Origin: Candidatus Saccharimonadia bacterium
GTDB lineage: Bacteria > Patescibacteriota > Saccharimonadia > Saccharimonadales > 2-12-FULL-41-12
Assembly (NCBI GenBank): GCA_023263015.1
Contig: JALQXV010000108.1
Span: forward strand, 1 to 8,438
Direction of reading: 5' to 3'
DNA: 8,438 bases
Below the pieces are notes generated by a model. The model searched no databases. It saw only the letters and a program-made list of their open reading frames with translations, and was not told the origin of the DNA. Shown piece by piece: positions 1-5,125 of this stretch (within the stretch, counting starts at the first letter, position 1; each line of letters opens with the position of its first letter). Made by a program: the position numbers and the translations under genes.

Positions 1-6
1 TGAGAA

Positions 7-15
7 TGCTATACT
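7..15 (+). promoter_or_regulatory. Extended -10 promoter element at the left edge
   Basis: TG-C-TATACT matches an extended -10 (TGnTATAAT, one mismatch in the hexamer). The hexamer ends at 15, so transcription should start near 22, which is exactly the A of the first ATG. No Shine-Dalgarno sequence lies before that ATG, so the mRNA may be leaderless. The -35 region lies outside the window and cannot be assessed. Confidence 0.4.
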
Positions 16-21
16 TCGGAT

Positions 22-423
22 ATGTCCAAACAACCAACGACTGAGTATATTCCTGGAACTTGTAACATCAATTTTGCCGAAATCGCCTACCGCAGAAACG
101 CTTTTCGCCTCTTTTTTGTAATAACAGTTGTATCCATAGTGGCAATTTTTGCCTTAAAAGCGCCTATCCATGTACGAGTTATTGTCTTTATACCTGCGTT
201 TATTGCTATTTTGAATTATCTTCAAGTAAAAAACCGCTTTTGCGTAATGTACGGCAAATCTGGCGAGGAAAACGCAACCGAAGGTAGTACTGAATCACGG
301 AAAGTGACTAATCAAGACGCTTTAGCGAAAGATAAAAAACGTGCCAAACAACTCAACTCTCAAGCTACAATTTGGGCCGCGCTTCTTACATTAATTTTAA
401 TAGCCTTACCTCAAGTCCGATGA
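22..423 (+). CDS. Small membrane protein of unknown function
   Basis: A 133-residue protein that I do not recognise as a named family. Hydrophobic segments are visible at about residues 27-45, 51-67 and 114-130, so two or three helices cross the membrane. A basic, serine/lysine-rich soluble stretch (about 75-113) separates the second and third. Two short motifs stand out: PGTCNIN near the N-terminus (10-16), followed by EIAYRR, and NRFCVMYG (71-78). Similar cysteine motifs occur, from memory, in other small uncharacterised bacterial membrane proteins, but I cannot name the family. The ATG at 22 has no Shine-Dalgarno sequence; it lies 7 nt after a good extended -10 and may be read from a leaderless mRNA. 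The stop overlaps the next gene's start as ATGA, so the two are probably co-transcribed and translationally coupled. Confidence 0.7.
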   Translation: MSKQPTTEYIPGTCNINFAEIAYRRNAFRLFFVITVVSIVAIFALKAPIHVRVIVFIPAFIAILNYLQVKNRFCVMYGKSGEENATEGSTESRKVTNQDALAKDKKRAKQLNSQATIWAALLTLILIALPQVR

Positions 424-1211
424 TCTGTAGTTTAACTAATCCTAGTTTATGGCTGGTTGCAGGCAGCGTCGCAGTGGGCGTATTTTTCTTTATGTCGCTC
501 TGGTACGGTATCTCTCAGTACTTTAAGCGTCTAGATATTGTTGATAGCGCGTGGGGACTAGGCTTTATATATGTTGCGGTCCTAGGTATTTTACTGCAAC
601 CCTACCTCGAGTTAATTCACTACTTAACACTCGGCTTTGTGGCTACATGGGGGCTCCGACTCACCATTCATATCACTTCTCGTAACATCGGTAAGCCAGA
701 AGATGGTCGTTATGTAGCACTACGTGAAAAATGGGGAAGCCGAGCAGCCGTTAAATCTTTCTTTAATATCTTCATGCTTCAAGGCTTACTGATTGTACTG
801 ATTAGCGCGCCAGTTATAGCAATTATGTCGACCTCACCTGCACGAATTAACGCATTAGCAATCGTAGGTTTTGTCGTCTGGGGATTTGGAATTATTTTTG
901 AGTCAGTCGGCGATTACCAACTTCGAAAATTTATTAAAACCAAGAAGAAAGGTGAAGTTATTCAATCTGGACTCTGGAAATATAGTCGGCACCCGAATTA
1001 CTTTGGAGAAATCACTGCGTGGTGGGGAGCCGGTATTGTGGCGGCTAGCCTCGGCGCATGGTGGTCACTGTTGGGCAGTGCCTTGATTACATTCTTTATC
1101 GTCAAGATATCTGGAGTGCCCCTGCTCGAAAAGAAATACGCCACAAATAAGCAATTCCAAGCATACAAAAAACGCACCTCAATCTTAATACCTCTGCCAC
1201 CTAAAAAATAG
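420..1211 (+). CDS. DUF1295 / steroid 5-alpha-reductase-like integral membrane protein
   Basis: A 263-residue polytopic membrane protein. Family hallmarks are DIVDSAWGLGF (residues 39-49), ATWGLRLT (75-82), and the C-terminal GLWKYSRHPNYFGE followed by WWG (184-203), which is the conserved signature of the steroid 5-alpha-reductase C-terminal / DUF1295 superfamily. KISGVPLLE (229-237) and YKKRTS near the end also fit, and the length is normal for the family. Related enzymes reduce steroid-like double bonds with NADPH or, in the neighbouring isoprenylcysteine methyltransferase fold, methylate lipids; the substrate here is unknown. The chosen ATG at 420 overlaps the upstream stop as ATGA. An in-frame TTG at 372 would add 16 residues but lies inside the upstream gene. 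The 3' end faces comF with only 4 bp between the stop codons and no visible terminator. Confidence 0.85.
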   Translation: MICSLTNPSLWLVAGSVAVGVFFFMSLWYGISQYFKRLDIVDSAWGLGFIYVAVLGILLQPYLELIHYLTLGFVATWGLRLTIHITSRNIGKPEDGRYVALREKWGSRAAVKSFFNIFMLQGLLIVLISAPVIAIMSTSPARINALAIVGFVVWGFGIIFESVGDYQLRKFIKTKKKGEVIQSGLWKYSRHPNYFGEITAWWGAGIVAASLGAWWSLLGSALITFFIVKISGVPLLEKKYATNKQFQAYKKRTSILIPLPPKK

Positions 1212-1215
1212 ACCC

Positions 1216-1890
1216 TTACTTAGGTTGATGCGCAAAAGTTGCTGCCGTTACTTTGTGTGCGCCTGCTAATTTGAGCGTAATAGCCGCTTGCTCGAGTGTT
1301 GCACCAGTAGTTACGACGTCATCAACAATTAAAATTTGCCTATGAGCCACATAGCGAGGCTGCAGTATGCCAAAGGCGTTGTTTAGCTGCAAGAACCTGT
1401 CTGCTCGGTTAGAGCCAACCTGACGCGTTTTGGAGCGCCTAGAAAGCAGTTCCTTGTATGGTAACCCTGCTTGTTTAGCCAAACATTGGGCGATTAGCTT
1501 TGCTTGGTCGTAGCCACGCAAACGCACACGGCTATTTGCAGTAGGCACGTGCGTAACTACCACCCCTGTTGGCAGTGAAAAATTTGCTAGAATCCAGCTT
1601 GCTAAGCAGCTCGCCATAGCCTTATTGCGCTCAAACTTTAGGCCTCTGACAAGTTTTAGCGCTACATTGCCGTAAGTTACGCCACTAAAAACTCTGTCTA
1701 GGGGGTTTTTGGTACGGCAGTTGGCACAGATTCCGTGCGTAGCGTTACTATTGCTACAACAATAACAATAAGCGGTATCGTATGAGCAATGGGCAACAAT
1801 ACAGTCGTAACAGATAGGAGCACCTTCTTTGCGGCATACTACACAGATATGGGGTGCTAAGGTGGAAACAAGGAATTCAAGCATAAACAT
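1216..1890 (-). CDS. comF: ComF family phosphoribosyltransferase-like protein
   Basis: A 224-residue protein with the two-part ComF layout. The N-terminus has paired cysteines typical of a double zinc finger (C16/C19, C27/C30, then C42/C44/C45 and C55/C58). The C-terminal phosphoribosyltransferase-type domain contains VPTANSRVRLRGYDQAK (115-131), the basic SKTRQVG segment (153-159) and the PRPP-binding loop ILIVDDVVTTGATL (186-199). ComF is cytoplasmic and in competent bacteria supports DNA uptake together with the ComFA helicase and PriA; the exact reaction is unknown. The first ATG (1890) is used, but an equally plausible ATG lies two codons downstream (1884), and neither has a clear Shine-Dalgarno sequence. 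The gene is transcribed divergently from hsp20 and converges with the DUF1295 gene. No other competence gene is in the window. Confidence 0.9.
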   Translation of the reverse strand: MFMLEFLVSTLAPHICVVCRKEGAPICYDCIVAHCSYDTAYCYCCSNSNATHGICANCRTKNPLDRVFSGVTYGNVALKLVRGLKFERNKAMASCLASWILANFSLPTGVVVTHVPTANSRVRLRGYDQAKLIAQCLAKQAGLPYKELLSRRSKTRQVGSNRADRFLQLNNAFGILQPRYVAHRQILIVDDVVTTGATLEQAAITLKLAGAHKVTAATFAHQPK

Positions 1891-2073
1891 ACGTTTAGCC
1901 TAGTTAAGCTAAATGAAATCTGTCTTAACTGTAGTAATTATTGTGTTGTAAATAAGTGACGTAGCAGGTTGCGCAAGGGAGTTGATAAGTTATACTGTTT
2001 ATAAGATAAAAATGCAATGAGCATAAGACTCATCTCTAAAACAATCTAACAAAACAACCTGGAGGGTACCAGA
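1891..2073. other. Divergent intergenic region between comF and hsp20
   Basis: This 183-bp AT-rich spacer must carry the starts of both comF (minus) and hsp20 (plus). A short inverted repeat TTTAGC (1894-1899) / GCTAAA (1908-1913), separated by 8 nt, lies just before comF; it could be an operator or the base of a small hairpin, but it is too short to be sure. No CIRCE element (TTAGCACTC-N9-GAGTGCTAA), the HrcA operator of many heat-shock genes, is present. No clear promoter for comF was found. Confidence 0.4.
1982..2010 (+). promoter_or_regulatory. Candidate promoter of hsp20
   Basis: TTGATA (1982-1987, five of six consensus -35 positions), a 17-nt spacer and GATAAA (2005-2010, four of six -10 positions). 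It would give a leader of roughly 57 nt before the hsp20 ATG. An overlapping alternative is a better -10, TATACT at 1991-1996, but its -35 (TTGCGC, 1969-1974) is poor. The region is AT-rich, so chance matches are possible. Confidence 0.35.
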
Positions 2074-2580
2074 ATGGCGCGACGAAATCGCGATGAAGAT
2101 CTTTTGATGGAAGACGAGCTTACCGCAGCTTTTTTGGGTGACGACGACTTTGCAACAACCGATCAAGATCAACCTGCCGTAGCAGATCCTACGCAGCTAC
2201 AACAAGATCAACAACAAGCAGCACCTGCTGACGAATGGGACGAAGAAGATGTAGTTCCAGGACAGCTCGCTGTTGATGTATACGAAACTAAGGAAAAGCT
2301 TGTAGTAAAGGCTCGTACAGCCGGCGTTAACAAGCACGACCTTGAAGTAACTATTTCAGACAATACACTTAGCATCCGCGGCACACTTAGCGCAGGGAAC
2401 GAAGAAGACGTAGAAAACTACTTCGTACAAGAATGTTATTGGGGTGAATTTAGCCGAAGCATTGCACTACCAGTGCCTGTCAAGGAAGATGAAATCGAAG
2501 CAGTTCTAAAAGACGGTGTTCTTACCGTAGGCTTCACAAAAGTAAAGCAAGACACAGTAAAGAAGATCCAGGTTCTTTAG
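2074..2580 (+). CDS. Hsp20 / alpha-crystallin family small heat-shock protein
   Basis: A 168-residue ATP-independent holdase that binds unfolding proteins in the cytoplasm. The alpha-crystallin domain spans about residues 62-157. It starts at PGQLAVDVYETKEKLVVKA, includes the segment around YWGEFSRSIALP (122-133), and has the diagnostic A-x-x-x-x-G-V-L motif (AVLKDGVL, 143-150). The C-terminal tail ends in IQV, a variant of the I-x-I/V motif used for oligomer assembly. The first 60 residues are unusual: very acidic and glutamine-rich (for example QLQQDQQQ at 41-48) with little hydrophobic content, whereas most Hsp20 N-terminal arms are hydrophobic. The start is well set by GGAGG (2061-2065) 8 nt before the ATG. 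The gene appears monocistronic and is followed by a strong terminator hairpin. Confidence 0.95.
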   Translation: MARRNRDEDLLMEDELTAAFLGDDDFATTDQDQPAVADPTQLQQDQQQAAPADEWDEEDVVPGQLAVDVYETKEKLVVKARTAGVNKHDLEVTISDNTLSIRGTLSAGNEEDVENYFVQECYWGEFSRSIALPVPVKEDEIEAVLKDGVLTVGFTKVKQDTVKKIQVL

Positions 2581-2597
2581 AGAAACTCATTGCAACT

Positions 2598-2627
2598 AAA
2601 AAGACCTCCATCACGGAGGTCTTTTTT
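2598..2627. terminator. Bidirectional intrinsic terminator between hsp20 and the pilin cluster
   Basis: AAGACCTCC (2601-2609), loop ATCAC, then GGAGGTCTT (2615-2623) form a perfect 9-bp stem. A-run and T-run flanks extend the pairing by up to three more bases. T's at 2622-2627 serve the plus strand and A's at 2598-2602 serve the minus strand. The hairpin lies 17 nt after the hsp20 stop and about 16 nt after the stop of pilin gene P7, so it can end both converging transcripts. Confidence 0.9.
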
Positions 2628-2643
2628 ATATTGGAGCAAACTT

Positions 2644-3069
2644 CTAGGTAGTAGAAGTAGCTTTTGAAAGTACGAAACGTACGATGAACTGCGCAAGAGC
2701 AACGATGATAAGACCGATGATTGCGTACAGAATTGTATTCTTTGCACCTGTAACGTTACCTGAGTCACCACCAGATGTGATGTACTTAAGACCACCCCAG
2801 ATGATCATGATCACAGCGATGATACCGACAATAACTGAGAAGATGTTAATAATTTGCGTGATTAAGGAGTTAACCTTATCTTCAGTGCCAGCTGCAGAAG
2901 TAGCACAGTCACCAGTTGGAGTAGCTGAAATTTGCAGCTTTTCCGCACCATTACAAAGTGCTTTCTGTGGGTCTGGACTTTGTGCGAGTGCAACGCCGCT
3001 AAAGCCAAACACTGCAAGCAATGTTAATACTGAAAACGACAGTAGGTTTGTTTTAATTTTTTTAAGCAT
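2644..3069 (-). CDS. P7: TrbC/VirB2-like T4SS pilin-family protein (last of seven)
   Basis: A 141-residue exported membrane protein of the CPR T4SS-pilin type. It has a signal peptide (about 1-29, ending GVALA before Q30) and a short mature head with two cysteines (C39, C55). TM1 is about 73-92 and TM2 about 112-134. Between them lies the conserved loop GGLKYITSGGDSG (92-104), then a basic residue at K110. VirB2-type pilins sit in the inner membrane and polymerise into the secretion pilus; that role here is inferred. The core is about two-thirds identical to P6, and the two genes share a 23-nt identical stretch. A Shine-Dalgarno GAAAGG lies 11 nt upstream. Unlike its siblings it is preceded by a 69-bp gap with its own promoter-like sequence, and it is followed by a terminator, so it may be expressed separately and more strongly. 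Confidence 0.8.
   Translation of the reverse strand: MLKKIKTNLLSFSVLTLLAVFGFSGVALAQSPDPQKALCNGAEKLQISATPTGDCATSAAGTEDKVNSLITQIINIFSVIVGIIAVIMIIWGGLKYITSGGDSGNVTGAKNTILYAIIGLIIVALAQFIVRFVLSKATSTT
2756..2778. repeat. 23-bp direct repeat copy 1 (in P7)
   Basis: Identical to 3242-3264 over 23 bp. Both copies encode the inter-helix loop T-S-G-G-D-S-G in the minus-strand pilin genes P7 and P6. Similarity extends with mismatches into the TM1-coding region. This marks a fairly recent duplication or gene conversion. Confidence 0.85.
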
Positions 3070-3100
3070 TGTAGGTAATACCTTTCGTTAATTCTATTGA

Positions 3101-3130
3101 TTTATACCATATTTATATAACTATTTGCAA
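3101..3130 (-). promoter_or_regulatory. Candidate internal promoter for P7
   Basis: On the minus strand: TTGCAA (3130-3125), an 18-nt spacer ending in TGG, then TATAAA (3106-3101). The -10 is of the extended type (TGnTATAAA, one mismatch to TATAAT), while the -35 matches four of six positions. It lies in the only sizeable gap of the pilin cluster and would give a leader of about 25 nt containing the P7 Shine-Dalgarno sequence. AT-rich context keeps confidence moderate. Confidence 0.5.
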
Positions 3131-3138
3131 ACTGCTAC

Positions 3139-3588
3139 TTAGGCAACTTTATTTAGCACAAATCGTACTAATACCTGAGCGAGCGCAACCACAATTAGTC
3201 CGACTATCGCGTAGATAACTGTGCTACGAGCAGAAGCAACTTTACCTGAGTCACCACCAGATGTAATAAACTTAAAGCCACCGATGATAACAAAGATTAC
3301 TGCGATGATACCGATAATCACTGAAAGAATGTCGACGATTGATTTAATTAATTTGTTTAAACGACTCTCTGCATTGTAATTTGTATCGTGTTTAGCGCAC
3401 GATCCATCAGCCTTACGCTCAGTACAGGGGCTACTACAGCTATCTGTACTAAGGCTCAAGCTAGCGCCACCACATAATTCTTCTTTTTGAGCCGAAACCG
3501 ACGGGGGAGTAATGACTGAAACTGCCGCGAATGACAGAATCAGCACCGGTATCACTGTTGCTGCAAATTTTTTTAGTATGTTTTTCAT
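3139..3588 (-). CDS. P6: TrbC/VirB2-like T4SS pilin-family protein
   Basis: A 149-residue exported two-helix protein. The signal peptide has a lysine-rich start (MKNILKK) and ends PPSVSA before Q34. The mature head carries four cysteines (C39, C51, C55, C64), twice the usual number in this cluster, and ends in a charged linker. TM1 is about 85-103, the loop GGFKFITSGGDSG is at 103-115, and TM2 is about 123-145. It is closest to P7 in the core, but the heads have diverged, suggesting that the membrane part is constrained and the exported part is free to vary. The ATG has a purine-rich AAAGGA only 2 nt before it, so initiation may depend on coupling to P5, whose stop lies 7 nt upstream. No later start would keep the signal peptide. 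Confidence 0.8.
   Translation of the reverse strand: MKNILKKFAATVIPVLILSFAAVSVITPPSVSAQKEELCGGASLSLSTDSCSSPCTERKADGSCAKHDTNYNAESRLNKLIKSIVDILSVIIGIIAVIFVIIGGFKFITSGGDSGKVASARSTVIYAIVGLIVVALAQVLVRFVLNKVA
3242..3264. repeat. 23-bp direct repeat copy 2 (in P6)
   Basis: Second copy of the 23-bp identity with 2756-2778. It encodes the same inter-helix loop in P6. The two copies are direct and about 486 bp apart, so recombination between them would fuse P6 and P7 in frame. Confidence 0.85.
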
Positions 3589-3595
3589 ATTCCTT

Positions 3596-3991
3596 TTATA
3601 CCTTATTTATTACGAATCTTACGACAGCTTGGGCAACCGCGGCAATAGCGATACCAACGAGGGCATAAATAATACCGTTACGCGCATTGGCTATATTGCC
3701 AGAATCACCGTTAGCCGTTACAAAGCGTAGACCATTAACAATGATAATGATCACGGCCGCAATACCAACAATGATCGTCAGGATATTAACAATATTTTGG
3801 AGTGTCCTACTAAGAGTATTCGAGGCGGACTTGTCACAGTCTTTCGTGCCGGATGAAGTATCGGCACCACGACATGCTTCACGCTTTACCTCATCAAACG
3901 CTCCTTGAGCTAATGAGGCTTGCGGTAGAGCAACTACACAAAGCCCAGCAGCCATTACTAAGCTGGCTATAATTAATCTAAATTTTTTCAT
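3596..3991 (-). CDS. P5: TrbC/VirB2-like T4SS pilin-family protein
   Basis: A 131-residue exported two-helix protein. The signal peptide (MKKFRL start, ending ASLA before Q29) is followed by a head with two cysteines (C40, C52) separated by 11 residues and rich in charged residues. TM1 is about 67-86 and TM2 about 107-127. The loop NGLRFVTANGDSG (86-98) replaces the usual GG with NG but keeps the DSG signature shared with P6 and P7, placing it in the same subgroup. The start ATG overlaps the P4 stop by one base (TAATG). AAAGGA lies 10 nt upstream, inside P4. A pilus-subunit role is inferred from architecture; the sequence does not show which paralogue is the major subunit. Confidence 0.8.
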   Translation of the reverse strand: MKKFRLIIASLVMAAGLCVVALPQASLAQGAFDEVKREACRGADTSSGTKDCDKSASNTLSRTLQNIVNILTIIVGIAAVIIIIVNGLRFVTANGDSGNIANARNGIIYALVGIAIAAVAQAVVRFVINKV

Positions 3992-4413
3992 TAGGCTACG
4001 ATCCTTTCCAGAACAACTCTAACTATTACTTGCGCGGAGGCGGCTATCGCCAGTGCGATTACTGCATAAATAACTCGCTCACGGGCACTGTTAACATCTT
4101 GGGGGTTGGTTCCGGATGTGACATATTTAAAGCCGGCGAGCACAATAGCGATAACCGCAATAATACCGACTATCAACGACAGAATATTGATAAGCGTAGT
4201 CAAAATACCCTTTGAACCAATGATAGGGTTGGTATTTTTAGGTGAATTATCTTTTGAATTGTAGTTTTTGCAAACGGCAGCGTCTTTGCCTTCGCCGTTT
4301 TGGCAAACTGCAGGGTTGTTAAAGATATCAACCTGATCGGCTGCATAAACTGTAGCTGGTACGGCCATAAGGATTAAAGCTCCAACGATAACAGAAGCTA
4401 ATGACTTTAACAT
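3991..4413 (-). CDS. P4: TrbC/VirB2-like T4SS pilin-family protein
   Basis: A 140-residue exported two-helix protein. The signal peptide (1-25) ends VYAA before DQV. The mature head has two cysteines (C37, C48) and a long Asn/Lys/Ser-rich linker (49-65). TM1 is about 73-93, the loop AGFKYVTSGTNPQ is at 93-105, and TM2 is about 114-137. The loop has NPQ where P5-P7 have DSG, grouping it with P1-P3. A good Shine-Dalgarno GGGGAG (4428-4423) lies 9 nt before the ATG, inside the end of P3, whose stop is 2 nt away. Tight coupling to both neighbours implies a single transcript. Confidence 0.8.
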   Translation of the reverse strand: MLKSLASVIVGALILMAVPATVYAADQVDIFNNPAVCQNGEGKDAAVCKNYNSKDNSPKNTNPIIGSKGILTTLINILSLIVGIIAVIAIVLAGFKYVTSGTNPQDVNSARERVIYAVIALAIAASAQVIVRVVLERIVA

Positions 4414-4415
4414 CT

Positions 4416-4736
4416 TTATAGTCTCCCCAGAAGCACAAATACGAGCGCTTGAGCACTTAATGAAATTACAAGACCGATGGCAGCAAATATAATAGTCCTT
4501 TTGGCACCAGAAATTTTTTCAGGGTTGCCTTCGCTATTTGCAAGAGTGATGGCAGCTAGAATAATCATTACGACCGCAATCGCGCCAATTATAGCAAATA
4601 GAACATTGAGTCCTGTTCTAAGTTGCTCTTCTCCAGCATCAACTTTAGGGAAATTAGTAATACATTCTTTTGCTGTATCACCGGTAGCACAGTTTTTGCG
4701 TTGTACTGTCTGAGCAACTATATTTAGAAAGCTCAT
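4416..4736 (-). CDS. P3: short TrbC/VirB2-like T4SS pilin-family protein, no clear signal peptide
   Basis: The shortest of the seven at 106 residues. It has a two-cysteine head (C16, C25) and helices at about 43-63 and 81-103. The loop AAITLANSEGNPE (61-73) lacks the usual G-x-K-[FY]-[VI]-T pattern but keeps G-NP-E followed by A-K-R. No standard signal peptide is seen: the N-terminus MSFLNIVAQTV is short and lacks a basic start, so the head may be placed outside by TM1 itself or stay inside. The start overlaps the P2 stop by four bases (ATGA), with GAGG 8 nt upstream (4748-4745). A longer start is excluded by this coupling and by the good ribosome binding site. This is the most divergent loop of the set. 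Confidence 0.75.
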   Translation of the reverse strand: MSFLNIVAQTVQRKNCATGDTAKECITNFPKVDAGEEQLRTGLNVLFAIIGAIAVVMIILAAITLANSEGNPEKISGAKRTIIFAAIGLVISLSAQALVFVLLGRL

Positions 4737-5125
4737 CCCTTAAACCTCGCTGCGATAAAGCCAACCACGGCAGCGGCGATGACTGCGATAACAAGACCGA
4801 TCAAGGCATCAACAACCGTGTTTTTAGCCTGCGAAGTTTTGTCTGGATTGCCCTGAGAGGTAACAAATTTAATTCCGCCAATAATGACAAAAGCGATAGC
4901 AACAATAATAGCGATCCTGAAAAGCAGGTCTGTTAGTGCTAATACGATAAGCCAAACATCGTTAAGGCTCGCTAACTTTTTAGCGCACGGATTGCCTGAC
5001 TCTCCGGTAACCGGCAAATACTTATGCCAGCTGGGCAAGCCAAAGAAGCTGTTATTTTTACAGGTTGCTCCACCAGCCTGGGCGAAGAACTGCACAAATG
5101 CGGAGTTAGCGATAAAGTTAAGCAC
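4733..5125 (-). CDS. P2: TrbC/VirB2-like T4SS pilin-family protein (GTG start)
   Basis: A 130-residue protein starting at GTG. The start is supported by AAAGGGG (5139-5133) 7 nt upstream. It overlaps the P1 stop by 8 nt. The N-terminal 20 residues are mildly hydrophobic (IANSAFVQFFAQA) without a basic start, so a classical signal peptide is doubtful. The head has two cysteines far apart (C22, C47) and aromatic residues. TM1 is about 57-83, the loop GGIKFVTSQGNPD is at 83-95, and TM2 is about 104-126. The loop is a close match to the family consensus with NPD. The protein ends in basic residues (AARFKG). Function is inferred as for the other members. Confidence 0.78.
   Translation of the reverse strand: MLNFIANSAFVQFFAQAGGATCKNNSFFGLPSWHKYLPVTGESGNPCAKKLASLNDVWLIVLALTDLLFRIAIIVAIAFVIIGGIKFVTSQGNPDKTSQAKNTVVDALIGLVIAVIAAAVVGFIAARFKG

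Noticed and set aside
1891..2073. CIRCE (HrcA) operator before hsp20
   Set aside because: No TTAGCACTC-N9-GAGTGCTAA or close variant is present. The TTTAGC/GCTAAA repeat is much shorter and lies next to comF.
3070..3086. Small palindrome AGGTA-A-TACCT covering the P7 ribosome binding site
   Set aside because: Five-base arms with a one-base loop cannot form a stable hairpin, and such short palindromes are common in AT-rich spacers.
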